A stretch of 64,000 nt of DNA from Thermodesulfobacteriota bacterium (GCA_028278025.1 JANQFE010000134.1:36125-100124), one strand, 5' to 3'; counted from the stretch's first letter, positions 1 to 7,760 are shown. Notes: generated from the letters alone by a model not told the origin. Program-made: numbers and translations.

Positions 1-827
1 GTCAAATCCTGATGCTGCCTGAGCATACCGGCCATGCACAGTACATCTATATCCCAGGCAGTTGCGCCGATTTCTTCGGCAAAGTCCTGCAGTCGTTTAA
101 ACTCATCCAGATTACCCTTGTGAATCATCGTAGCTAGAGAGACCGGGATCCCGGCCTGTCGAGCCAGCTGCACGCCGCGCAAGGTGCGCTCAAAAGTTCC
201 CGGCCCTCTCAGCACATCATGTCCCTGCTGCCACCCGTCCAGGCTGAACTGGATATTGTCAACGCTAAGCCAGGAAATGTTTTTTTTAGTAATCAGGGTT
301 CCATTGGTCAGCAATACCCGCCGCAGTTTCAGATCGGATGTTTCTGCAATAAAATCTTTTAAATATGGATACATCACAGGCTCGCCACCGGAGATCAGCA
401 GGCGCAAACCGCCAAGAGATGAAAACTGGTGTGCAATCGCAAGGGCGTCATCAAGCAACAGCATATCCTGCTTTTTGTCCCCCAGATAGCAGTGGCGGCA
501 CTGCAGGTTGCAGCGATGCAGCAGCTGCAGCTCAAGATACCGCAAAGAGGGTTCTGGTGCATTATAGCAGGTAACCGGTATTGGCTGCGGTTGACTGAGC
601 GCCTCCAGCAGCCCCTCCCCCAGACAGTACTCAACAAACTCGGCCTCTGCGGTCAGTATGCCGCCCGGGACGGAACCATTACAGCGGGCCAGAAACGCCA
701 GTGCTTTTTCATCAATTTCATACAGCTCATCCCGGCCGATATGATAGACAGAGGGCTGTTCCAGGTTTTTCAGGCTCACCTGGGGCTGAAGGCGCAGAAA
801 GGCTCTTCGCCAGTTTGTATCATGCAC
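1..827 (-). CDS. Radical SAM protein with N-terminal PqqD-like region (partial, C-terminus outside window)
   Basis: The frame is open from a GTG at 827 to the window edge, so about 275 residues are seen and the C-terminal part is missing. Residues about 18-77 resemble a PqqD-like winged-helix peptide-binding domain. The radical SAM motif follows as C106-NLQ-C110-RH-C113, then a GGEP motif (LLISGGEPVMYP). Family knowledge: such enzymes bind a 4Fe-4S cluster and S-adenosylmethionine, and with a PqqD-like domain they commonly modify ribosomal peptides. The start overlaps the end of the upstream Cys-rich gene by 8 bp, which argues for translational coupling. The tiny Cys peptide gene at 1422-1484 is a plausible substrate. 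A C-terminal SPASM domain is likely but cannot be seen. Confidence 0.85.
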   Translation of the reverse strand, partial: MHDTNWRRAFLRLQPQVSLKNLEQPSVYHIGRDELYEIDEKALAFLARCNGSVPGGILTAEAEFVEYCLGEGLLEALSQPQPIPVTCYNAPEPSLRYLELQLLHRCNLQCRHCYLGDKKQDMLLLDDALAIAHQFSSLGGLRLLISGGEPVMYPYLKDFIAETSDLKLRRVLLTNGTLITKKNISWLSVDNIQFSLDGWQQGHDVLRGPGTFERTLRGVQLARQAGIPVSLATMIHKGNLDEFKRLQDFAEEIGATAWDIDVLCMAGMLRQHQDL

Positions 828-1182
828 TGCACATCTCCTCGATATTCGATAGGGTCAGCATGCCCTGTTCCATCAAAAGACTCAGCAGTATATACCCGCC
901 GCAGGGCTCTGCATCAGGGGGCCGGTTTGGGGATTGAAAGTCACAGCCTTCTGCACGGAATTCACAATGCCGGCACACGCACACTTCAAGTCCCGGGTCA
1001 CGCTGATCCCATAAGTGCGAAGATTTCCCCGTCTGAGGCATTGCAGGCGGATTCAACAAACCGCTTTGCACCATATGCTCAATTACGCTTGCTCCCCGGC
1101 AGGCCATCTCTTCCTTATGGCCTTCACGAAAAAATTTACAAAACGGTCGGCAAATATAGTCCTTGAAATCTCTTTTACTCAT
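820..1182 (-). CDS. Small Cys-rich protein of unknown function, partner of the radical SAM enzyme
   Basis: This 120-residue protein has eight cysteines, at about 11, 15, 28, 68, 70, 73, 80 and 94, in groups such as ICRPFC and CVCRHC. That spacing could bind one or two iron-sulfur clusters or zinc. There is no signal peptide or membrane segment, so it is probably cytoplasmic. It lies between the 20-residue peptide gene and the radical SAM gene, and its last codons overlap the GTG of the latter. I do not recognise a named family. A role as an electron carrier, peptide chaperone or accessory maturase is inference from position only. Confidence 0.6.
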   Translation of the reverse strand: MSKRDFKDYICRPFCKFFREGHKEEMACRGASVIEHMVQSGLLNPPAMPQTGKSSHLWDQRDPGLEVCVCRHCEFRAEGCDFQSPNRPPDAEPCGGYILLSLLMEQGMLTLSNIEEMCSA

Positions 1183-1367
1183 AGGTCATTGTATCCAAAA
1201 ATTTCATATTGAGCGTTTGTCTGAGAACCCGCACACAGGGAGGCTGGTGGGGAATGTTCAGATGTAAGTTGCAAATCCCGCTTGCGGGGGCGCATGAAAT
1301 CCTGAGGAATGAGGTCCGCCGTGGCGGGAAAGATGGAGGTTTCCCGACAGTCTCCTGAAAAAAACAA

Positions 1368-1396
1368 GGCCGATAGTTTTTATATACCTATCGGCC
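1368..1396 (-). terminator. Rho-independent terminator or attenuator after the Cys peptide gene
   Basis: On the minus strand a GGCCGATAG / CTATCGGCC stem closes a short AT-rich loop and is followed by TTGTTTTTTT. It sits 26 bases after the stop of the peptide gene and 185 bases before the next gene of the cluster. Partial read-through would give much peptide mRNA and little enzyme mRNA, as is common in peptide-modification operons. Confidence 0.8.
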
Positions 1397-1421
1397 CTTC
1401 TTCAGCATACAACCTGTATCG

Positions 1422-1484
1422 CTAGCAAGAACCACCGCATTTACAAAGTCCCTTGGATGTCTTTTTTACTTTTTTGATCTTCAT
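1422..1484 (-). CDS. 20-residue Lys- and Cys-rich peptide, candidate RiPP precursor
   Basis: The reading frame is ATG to TAG with the product MKIKKVKKTSKGLCKCGGSC. An AAAGGGG ribosome site lies 5 bases before the ATG, and a good promoter (TTGACA, 16 bases, TATAAA) lies upstream. The first half is basic and could serve as a leader; the last seven residues, CKCGGSC, hold three cysteines and two glycines. A terminator follows, then the Cys-rich protein and the radical SAM enzyme. The ribosome site, promoter and context support a real gene despite its size. That it is the substrate of the radical SAM enzyme is inference. I do not match it with confidence to a named precursor family. Confidence 0.6.
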   Translation of the reverse strand: MKIKKVKKTSKGLCKCGGSC

Positions 1485-1559
1485 TGTGTCCCCTTTCTTC
1501 GCATAGTGCGAATATAAAAATTTAAAAAATACAAAACACCGGGAAAATAATATATTTAA

Positions 1560-1587
1560 TTTATAACGTTAAAATCATAGTTGTCAA
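1560..1587 (-). promoter_or_regulatory. Sigma70-type promoter for the Cys peptide operon
   Basis: On the minus strand TTGACA (1587-1582) is followed after 16 bases by TATAAA (1565-1560). The start of transcription would be near 1553, giving a leader of about 70 bases before the peptide ATG at 1484. Confidence 0.65.
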
Positions 1588-1728
1588 GCAGGGGTAAGAA
1601 TCATTTTGCAGATAGTCTGGATACCCTGTACAATATATCAGGCAGTATGATAATACTTGTCACATATTTCAGGCATGGCACATTTGGAAAGCTTGCCTCA
1701 AAGTTTAATCTTTGTTACAAAAGGGGTT

Positions 1729-2280
1729 ATGGAAACAGTATACGGTAATCATGCCTATACGAGATATATTTGTGTCGCGGTTTTCTGCGCTCTGGTTACA
1801 ATCAGCTGTGCCCATGTCCAAAAGCGCAGCATGGAAATCACGGCCTATTGCGGATGCAAAGCATGCTGCAGCTGGCAGCGCGGTCAGTGGAAATATCTCA
1901 AGTTGAATTTCTGGCAGCGCTATTATTCAGCAGGGCCTGACAAGGGAAAACGCTATCGCGGGCGAACCGCCAGCGGTACAGAACCGCGCCAGTCGGGCCC
2001 TGGACTGTTCTCGCTCAGCAGTTTAAAAAATCCTTGGATGATACCGGTCCGCATTATATTTTTCCCCTGGCTGCTGCTGCCTCAGCCCGGCACCATTGCT
2101 GCAGATACTAAGTATTACCCGTTTGGAACGGTAATGTATATCCCCGGGTATGGTAAAGGGGTTATAGAGGACCGCGGCTCTGCCATTAAAGGACCCCACC
2201 GGCTGGACCTATACTTTCGTTCACACCGCAAAGCACTGCAATGGGGCCGACAGACAAAGACGGTGAAGATCAAGAGGTAG
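1729..2280 (+). CDS. 3D (Asp-Asp-Asp) domain lipoprotein
   Basis: The protein begins with a hydrophobic stretch ending in a lipobox-like VTISC, so it is probably lipid-anchored. The body holds MEITAYCGCKACC and ends with FGTVMYIPGYGKGVIEDRG...RLDLYF, the signature of the 3D double-psi beta-barrel domain found in MltA-like and Rpf-related cell-wall hydrolases. The three expected acidic positions appear as the D of IAAD, the D of EDRG and the D of RLDLYF. A role in peptidoglycan cleavage is inference. The ATG at 1729 (183 residues) is chosen because it places the signal sequence at the N-terminus; a TTG at 1657 would add 24 residues. It stands alone, with no operon partner. Confidence 0.7.
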   Translation: METVYGNHAYTRYICVAVFCALVTISCAHVQKRSMEITAYCGCKACCSWQRGQWKYLKLNFWQRYYSAGPDKGKRYRGRTASGTEPRQSGPGLFSLSSLKNPWMIPVRIIFFPWLLLPQPGTIAADTKYYPFGTVMYIPGYGKGVIEDRGSAIKGPHRLDLYFRSHRKALQWGRQTKTVKIKR

Positions 2281-2362
2281 TCAATAACCGCGCATAAAGA
2301 GGGCAAAGGGTTTTTTAGTGCATACATTTGAGCAATCTTTATAAAGTAGCCTGGTTATGTGA

Positions 2363-2622
2363 TCAGCGGTATGCTTCTTTTCTGTGACGGACGCGAACTA
2401 TTTCTATAATCAACTCTGTTTTAAAAATTTGGTAAATAATTCGGTAGTCACCGATTCTAATTCGGTAGGAATGCTCCCCGCCTTGAATTTTGCGAACACC
2501 TGCAGGAAATGGGTTTGCTGCCAGACCTTCGACAGTCTGGACAACTAGAGAAATGAATTTCGGTTGATTTTCTTTAGTTCTTTAAGGGCTGAGGGCTTCC
2601 AATCAATCCGATAGATATCCAT
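2363..2622 (-). pseudogene. RelE/ParE-type toxin gene, frameshifted
   Basis: The gene starts at the ATG at 2622 (MDIYRIDWKPSALKELKKIN), overlaps the end of the antitoxin gene, and hits a TAG after 25 codons. From there the frame shifted by one base carries the rest of a RelE-type toxin: TVEGLAANPFPAGVRKI, then SYRIRIGDYRIIYQIF and IVRVRHRKEAYR before TGA at 2363. The total length of 260 bases is not a multiple of three, so one base is missing (or two extra) near 2550. Unless this is a sequencing error in a run such as CGAAATTC, the toxin is dead. Confidence 0.75.
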
Positions 2623-2809
2623 CGCCCTTTAGCTCCTCTTTAACTTTATCAAAAGAGATAGTGGGTTCATCCTTTCTTTCAGCAATGACAGCGAGATCAT
2701 GAAGATCTTCCAGCAATTCATTATATTCATCAATGGGTAAAATCACTTCAGTTTTTCGTCCTTCACGGTCTGTTACGAATTTTGGATGAAGATTTTTTGC
2801 AGTTGCCAT
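2603..2809 (-). CDS. Type II antitoxin, RelB/Phd-like
   Basis: This 68-residue acidic protein has an N-terminal beta/helix region that would bind the operator (residues about 1-40) and a charged C-terminal tail, SFDKVKEELKGDGYLSD, of the kind that wraps around RelE-family toxins. Its last 20 bases overlap the start of the downstream toxin gene, the usual layout of such pairs. The antitoxin frame is intact although the toxin is frameshifted. The AT-rich region 2810-2880 probably holds its promoter. Confidence 0.8.
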   Translation of the reverse strand: MATAKNLHPKFVTDREGRKTEVILPIDEYNELLEDLHDLAVIAERKDEPTISFDKVKEELKGDGYLSD

Positions 2810-2883
2810 AACAATAAATCCAAAGTTGTTATAATTCTTAAAATTTATAGCTTATATTGAATATTTTAACAATCTTTTTTACC

Positions 2884-2951
2884 GCATAACGCGCTGCTCA
2901 GGGGCCGCACGGGCGAAGCCCTCAGAAGTTCCTTGCAGCAGAATGTTAGAT
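2884..2951 (+). other. attC-like recombination site (68 bp)
   Basis: The site runs from GCATAAC, close to the left core consensus RYYYAAC, to GTTAGAT, a full match to GTTRRRY. Between them are imperfect inverted arms (GCTGCTCAGG and CCTTGCAGC) that can fold into the bulged hairpin typical of attC sites. Confidence 0.6.
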
Positions 2952-3170
2952 GAGATTCTCAAAGATCATTAGCGCGATAGTGAGTATAGAAAAAAATTAG
3001 TTTGGCCCAGTCCCGGACCGGTACAGCTTCACAATTAATTTTATCAGTTCAACCGGTGGAAACAGTCGGTTCGAGGATAAGGCGCTGTGAGCCGCCGATG
3101 ATGCATACAAATGATACGGCCGTTGCGAACACTTAGTCCACAGCAAACGCACCGCCTGTTTCCAGTTTAT
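2952..3170. repeat. Gene-free stretch with a diverged dispersed-repeat copy
   Basis: No gene is seen. From about 3023 the words ACAGCTTCACAATT, then CGGTTCGAGG and GGCGCTGTGAGC, resemble the region 52704-52800, so this is probably a diverged member of the same dispersed family. Confidence 0.4.
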
Positions 3171-4322
3171 TTATTGAGCCTGTTCCAGCCATACGGCCAG
3201 ATCAATTTCCTGGGATATGTTCCCAATCGTCACCGTTACTGTGGTATCACAGGTTCCGTCCCCGAAATCAATACTCGCGGTAAATTCGGGATCACTGCTG
3301 TCAACATCCATCGTGCCGGCAGCCGGAAAAAAACACTGGAAGTCTGAGGTTACATCATGGAGTGCGGCACTGTACTGCTTGTCTTCAGCGCTGGTAAATG
3401 TTCCCGTGCCGTTAAGCCCATAGCTGTCCTGAGTGGGGTCGCCTGTTTTGGAAAATTCCACCACCGCTGTCAAGTCCGAGACCTCAAGGGTATTATCATT
3501 GGTGCTAATGGCACCGTTGATGACGACCTCTGCCTGATCCTGTGTAGCCGTGCCCTGGAGAACGACAGTGCCGTCTGTTGTAACATCATTAATCCGGTAG
3601 TTATCAATGTCCAGATCAATGGTAAGTCCTTCACCCAGTTCAAAGCTCCACAGACCGGTTATCCGGCCTGATATGCTTACTCCATTAATCATGCAATCGT
3701 TTTCATAGGAAATTACCAGGGTCAGGTTGTTCAGGTTTCCTTCCAGAGTAACGACCGGACAGCTGTTGTTATCATAGAGCTCCTCCCCGCCGCCAAAATC
3801 TATAAACATTTCATATTCATCAGCCTGCTTGTCCAGGGTAGCAGCTTTTGACTGCGACGTTGAAAATGCTGTAGAGGCGGTACTGGTCACTACCGAGGTA
3901 TTAAATGCTGCTCCGGCTGCATCATAAAAATCTTCCTGGGTGGGCAGATAGACAAAAGCAACTTCCGACAGCACACTTTCATTGCCGTTTGTATCCAGGG
4001 CCGTGATCCAGCAAAAATATGTTTTTCCGTTGGCAAGACCGGTTATGGTTATTGTGGTATCACCGGTCTCATCCTGTTGTTCTTTTTGACCCTCTTCTGA
4101 ATCAGCTGCTATATAAACGCGATACAGAGCCAGATCAATTTCTTCATTAGCTGTCCAGACCAGCTCTACCGCCCCATCACCTGCCGTAGCCTTCAATCCC
4201 TGGGGGGCTGCAGGTGGTGTTTTGTCAAGAGGGCCACCTCTGTCACAACCGCTTATTTCCAGTGCAAAAACAAAACTTATTAATGTTATAAAAAGAAAAT
4301 ATATTTTTTTTGGTGTCCCCAT
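3171..4322 (-). CDS. Secreted lipoprotein with a fibronectin type III domain
   Basis: A signal peptide ends in the lipobox ISGC (Cys about 26). A fibronectin type III domain spans about residues 34-125, recognised by PPAAPQGLKATAGDGAVELVW and NGKTYFCWITALDTNGNES. The remaining 250 residues are rich in Thr, Asp and Gly with beta-strand periodicity and repeat a pattern of the type INGAISTNDNTLEVSDLTAV. The function is unknown; a surface-exposed binding protein is likely. The ATG at 4322 is preferred over 4346 because a GGAGG site lies six bases before it. The gene is monocistronic. Confidence 0.75.
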   Translation of the reverse strand: MGTPKKIYFLFITLISFVFALEISGCDRGGPLDKTPPAAPQGLKATAGDGAVELVWTANEEIDLALYRVYIAADSEEGQKEQQDETGDTTITITGLANGKTYFCWITALDTNGNESVLSEVAFVYLPTQEDFYDAAGAAFNTSVVTSTASTAFSTSQSKAATLDKQADEYEMFIDFGGGEELYDNNSCPVVTLEGNLNNLTLVISYENDCMINGVSISGRITGLWSFELGEGLTIDLDIDNYRINDVTTDGTVVLQGTATQDQAEVVINGAISTNDNTLEVSDLTAVVEFSKTGDPTQDSYGLNGTGTFTSAEDKQYSAALHDVTSDFQCFFPAAGTMDVDSSDPEFTASIDFGDGTCDTTVTVTIGNISQEIDLAVWLEQAQ

Positions 4323-4599
4323 ACTAATCCTCCCCGGCAATTGCATTTAGTTTAAAAACGTGGTTTTAACAGTATGTTAGATCGAATATACAAATGGGGA
4401 ACTTTAGTTTTTTATGGGCTGCCTGAAGATGATCGAGAGGGTAAAAATCCGGGGGCACTGGGGGCTGTTCAAAAATGTTCGAATACAATGCCTGCGCTGT
4501 CTGTGACACCTGCTTGCAGGCAATCATGAGGGATGCGGTTCGCCGAGAGACAGATTGCAATGACAAATGCTTGAGTTCACTGCAGTAGATGGACGTTTT
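4323..4599. repeat. Intergenic element with GGCTGTT ends
   Basis: A GGGGCTGTTCAAAAA end (4461-4475) and the inverse TTTTTCAACAGCC (4596-4608) bound about 150 bases with no gene. Related ends occur at 15092 and 22412. The right end overlaps the last codons of the response regulator, whose stop codon TGA lies in the repeat. Confidence 0.5.
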
Positions 4600-6186
4600 T
4601 CAACAGCCTCCCAGGGTGCGGATAATCTCATCGACATAGTCAGGACGGAAATGAGTGCCCCGATATTGCAGGAGTGCCCGGGGCAGGCACACAATGAAGG
4701 CTGCAACAACATCGGAATCAAAATGAGTTCCCGCGTCTTGTTTGAGAATATCAATAGCTTTAGCCAGAGGCATTGGTTCACAGTCCAGCGTTTCATCCCT
4801 GGTATATTTTGGGTAGTCACGAGATGAGGTAAGGGCATCAAACACATCACTGACAGCCAGTATCCTGGAAGCCAGCGGGATTTCATCACCCTTGAGCCCG
4901 TCAGGATAGCCTTCCCCGTTAATCTTTTCATGGTGATGGGCTGCTATGAAGGGCACATCTTGAAGCAGCTTAGGGAAGTGAAAATTTTCCAGGATTGACT
5001 GGGTTTTCACCGTATGCTGTTTCATCTCCTCACGCTCTTGTGGGGTGAACTGCCCGAATTTCAACAATACCTCGTCCCTAATGCCTATTTTACCGATATC
5101 ATGCAGCAGGCCGGCATACCGGATGACTTTTTGATCCTCTTCATCAAGCCCCAGTTGGCGTGCAATCATAAGAGAGTATTCCGTTACCCTTTGAGAATGG
5201 CCGGCAGTCAAACGATGGCGGGCGTCAACCGTGGCCGATAGAGTCCGGACTGAGCTCTCAAATGAAAGGCTCACCTCCTCCATGAGCTGTGAGTTCTCCA
5301 GTGCAATTGCAATCTGAGAGCTGAGCACGGTAAGCAGATCAATATCTTCCTGGGTAAAGCCGTGCTCTCCCATCTTATTCATAACCTGGATAACCGCAAC
5401 ACGCGCACCGGTACGATTGCAGATGGGCATACACAACACTGATTTCGTAGTGAAGTTATGCTTTATGTCAAAGGCGCGGTCAAAGTACGGCAGAGTTGCC
5501 ACATCATCAACATTAATTGTTTCCCCGGTTTCTGCTACACGGCCGCTTATGCCTTTGCCGATAGGAAGGCGGATCTGATCAACCTGCTCGGCAACTTTGG
5601 TCCATATCTCGTTGCGGTCCCGGTCAATAAAATAGAGGCTTGTCCTCTGGGCCTCCATCGTTTTGGTAACATGACCGACAATCAGCGCAACCAGACGTTC
5701 AAAATCAAGCTCAGCCGTAAGGTCCAGGGCAACCTTCAGCAGGTGTTCAAGCTTTTTTTGTATGGACTTGTGTTTTTGTAATAACTCCTCATTTTCACGT
5801 GCCAAACTGCGCTCTTTGAAAATTCGGTTCAGCTTGTTCTTAAGCTCCTGAGAAGTAAACGGTTTTCTGATAAAATCATTTGCACCTGCTTTAATGACAC
5901 GATCATAACTATAATCTTCACTATAACCGGTGATGACAATAAAGGGGATATCAGCTATAAGATGGTGAACTTCTTGAATCAATGTAATTCCATTCATTCC
6001 CGGCATGCGCACATCCGATATTATCATATCAAAATGATGATCGCGTACTAATGCAAGGGCCTCATCAGCATGTGATGCGCTCATACAGGTGTGGCCGAAA
6101 GATTGAAGCATTCCGGTAATAAGATCACGTACTTCCCGGTCATCGTCTACTATCAAAATATGTTCGTCTACCACATCCGACCTCAA
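4600..6186 (-). CDS. Response regulator with GAF and HD-GYP domains (c-di-GMP phosphodiesterase)
   Basis: This 528-residue protein has three parts. A receiver domain (about 8-120) carries the acidic pocket D14-D16, phosphoacceptor D58 in MIISDVRMPG and Lys in IRKPF. A GAF domain spans about 150-300. An HD-GYP domain (about 310-500) has the metal pair H362-D363 in LHDIGKIG and the signature HHHEKINGEGYP (417-428). The family hydrolyses cyclic di-GMP, here probably on phosphorylation by an unlinked histidine kinase. The PilZ gene 500 bases away on the other strand is a possible c-di-GMP effector. The C-terminus ends within a repeat, so the last few residues may have been altered by an insertion. 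Confidence 0.93.
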   Translation of the reverse strand: MRSDVVDEHILIVDDDREVRDLITGMLQSFGHTCMSASHADEALALVRDHHFDMIISDVRMPGMNGITLIQEVHHLIADIPFIVITGYSEDYSYDRVIKAGANDFIRKPFTSQELKNKLNRIFKERSLARENEELLQKHKSIQKKLEHLLKVALDLTAELDFERLVALIVGHVTKTMEAQRTSLYFIDRDRNEIWTKVAEQVDQIRLPIGKGISGRVAETGETINVDDVATLPYFDRAFDIKHNFTTKSVLCMPICNRTGARVAVIQVMNKMGEHGFTQEDIDLLTVLSSQIAIALENSQLMEEVSLSFESSVRTLSATVDARHRLTAGHSQRVTEYSLMIARQLGLDEEDQKVIRYAGLLHDIGKIGIRDEVLLKFGQFTPQEREEMKQHTVKTQSILENFHFPKLLQDVPFIAAHHHEKINGEGYPDGLKGDEIPLASRILAVSDVFDALTSSRDYPKYTRDETLDCEPMPLAKAIDILKQDAGTHFDSDVVAAFIVCLPRALLQYRGTHFRPDYVDEIIRTLGGC

Positions 6187-6681
6187 CTACAGTATCTCAG
6201 TATATCTACAGCTGCGGCGGTGTGCGCGATGAAACGATATAGTATCTTCCGGATATTCCAGCGAGCACAGAGCCGCCGGCAGTCGAACCGCATCAGCCTG
6301 GGCCGCCTCACCTGTAAAGCTGCGCTTTTTTGCGAAATGCTCGAAGACTGCAAAGCAAAAATATAAATCACCGGTGTTCATAGTAATAATATCGGACAGA
6401 CCTTGAAAAATTGATTCTTTTTTAGTATTGGATGAACATCATTGTTTTTCCATTAAATCTTATAAATAAAAAATTGTTTTGATATTAATTTTTTGCTTGA
6501 AACGTGGTTCCTTATATAGTATGTTTTAATTTAGGAGATACAATATATAGAGCTTTTACTAAAAACAGATAAATAAAATTACAACTATTATTGTATTAAT
6601 TCATATATGGTCAATCATTACATAGTTTAACATAAATTTGTTAAAATAAATAAAACTTAGCATGAGGGGAGGGGTGGCAAC
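6187..6681. repeat. Intergenic region with a dispersed repeat copy and AT-rich leader of the PilZ gene
   Basis: Bases 6211-6300 are a copy of a dispersed repeat (CCAGCGAGCACAGAGCCG, then GGCAGTCGAACCGCATCAGCC) also seen at 52786-52872 and, cut by the window end, at 63939-64000. From 6400 the sequence is very AT-rich and probably contains the promoter of the PilZ gene. No other gene is seen. Confidence 0.55.
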
Positions 6682-7059
6682 ATGGAATCTGAACGAAGGG
6701 AAGATGTTCGTTTCATGGCAAAGAATAATTCCTATGCCTCGTTCGGGCCAGGCTTCACCAAAGTAGGCAGTTTAAAGGACATAAGTAAAGGGGGCTTATC
6801 TTTTGAGTATATCTTTTATGAGGAACTGGACAAGGAGCCGTCAAGCCAGGTAGACATATTTCTGTCAATGAATGGTTTTCATCTGGAAAGTGTTCCGTGC
6901 CGCATGGTATATGACGTCCCCCATCGAACAAGCACAAACAATCTCTTTATAGTAAAACGGTGCGGTTTAAGTTTCGAAGATCTTACCCAGGAGCAGGCCA
7001 TACAACTCTATTTTTTTCTGGAAAATCATACCAGCGGTATAGCTTTCAAAAAAGAATAA
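6682..7059 (+). CDS. PilZ domain protein (c-di-GMP receptor)
   Basis: This is a 125-residue single-domain protein with the two PilZ signatures: the N-terminal arginine motif ERREDVR (residues 4-10) and DISKGGLSF (about 34-42), matching D/NxSxxG. The arginines hold the bases and phosphates of c-di-GMP. A strong purine-rich site, GGAGGGG, precedes the ATG. Partner and output cannot be told from sequence. It lies beside an HD-GYP phosphodiesterase and ahead of a small lipoprotein gene in the same direction. Confidence 0.88.
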   Translation: MESERREDVRFMAKNNSYASFGPGFTKVGSLKDISKGGLSFEYIFYEELDKEPSSQVDIFLSMNGFHLESVPCRMVYDVPHRTSTNNLFIVKRCGLSFEDLTQEQAIQLYFFLENHTSGIAFKKE

Positions 7060-7130
7060 CAAAGCAGTCACCCTTTCATTTTGACCAAAATGTGCCGCGC
7101 TGTGCACGGGAAGCATCAGGTATATCCCGG

Positions 7131-7544
7131 ATGGATCTTAAAATGTATCGACAAATCTGCTCAAAATTGTGTCTATTGGCAACCGTAACCATAATGATGT
7201 ATAGCCTATTATCATGCACCCTGGAAAAAGATAATACAGCTATACCGGGGGGGAATCTTACAGGCAATTGGAAGACAAACCTGGTTAGCCTGACACTCAC
7301 ACAGTCCGGCAACAGCATAAGTGGTTCCTACAACTACAAAGGGGGCAAAATAAAAGGTATCCTATCCGGCAATCGGCTTGAGTATACCTGGACACAAACC
7401 GACGGCAAAAAGGGCAAGGGTTACTTTATTATTTCAAAGGACTGGCAATCTATTGCCGGCACGTACGGGTACAATGACGATGATTCGGGCGGTGGTGAGT
7501 GGAAAGGAACAAAAGTGGGCGGTCCGGAAGTTTTTTCCAAATAA
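7131..7544 (+). CDS. Small lipoprotein of unknown function
   Basis: From the ATG at 7131 the product is 137 residues with a signal peptide ending LLSC, a lipobox. The mature part is a short all-beta domain (NLTGNWKTNLVSLTLTQSG, then GSYNYKGGKIKGILSGN and FIISKDWQSIAGTYGY). It resembles small secreted beta-barrel proteins annotated only as hypothetical. It starts 71 bases after the PilZ gene and may be transcribed with it. Confidence 0.65.
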   Translation: MDLKMYRQICSKLCLLATVTIMMYSLLSCTLEKDNTAIPGGNLTGNWKTNLVSLTLTQSGNSISGSYNYKGGKIKGILSGNRLEYTWTQTDGKKGKGYFIISKDWQSIAGTYGYNDDDSGGGEWKGTKVGGPEVFSK

Positions 7545-7551
7545 AAGATAC

Positions 7552-7599
7552 ATTGTCATTCCCTTGCAAGAGGGAATCTATGGATTCCGGAATGACAAT
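7552..7599. repeat. Inverted repeat ATTGTCATTCC/GGAATGACAAT
   Basis: Perfect 11-bp arms flank a loop containing GGGAATCTATGGATTCC. It belongs to the common GTCATTCC...GGAATGAC class of mobile palindromes, also present at 36102-36174, and could stop transcription leaving the lipoprotein gene. Confidence 0.6.
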
Positions 7600-7760
7600 C
7601 GTATGATCAGTGCCTTAACGGCATTTGTAAAAAAAACACTTAGCCTAAAGCTTCAGTAAGTTCAGTTCACTTTAGACACTTTTCTTTGCCTCTGCTGTGC
7701 CGGTAAAATTCTTATTTGTACGAAATTATCCCCAATGGTGAGTCTTGTTTCTGCTTTATA

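Larger units (their letters stand above)
2355..2945. mobile_element. Integron-type gene cassette carrying an inverted toxin-antitoxin pair
   Basis: The segment is bounded on the right by an attC-like site (2884-2951). On the left it begins right after the G of GTTATGT (2354-2360). The left core of the attC, GCATAAC, is the complement of GTTATGC, so it pairs with the first bases of this same segment at six of seven positions. Matching of these two sites is what is expected when a cassette has been circular. Toxin-antitoxin cassettes read against the attC direction are known from large chromosomal integrons. No integrase gene is visible in the window. Confidence 0.55.

Noticed and set aside
429..1166. 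A 245-codon plus-strand frame over the radical SAM and Cys-rich genes
   Set aside because: The minus strand encodes the CxxxCxxC enzyme and partner; this frame has no recognisable motif.
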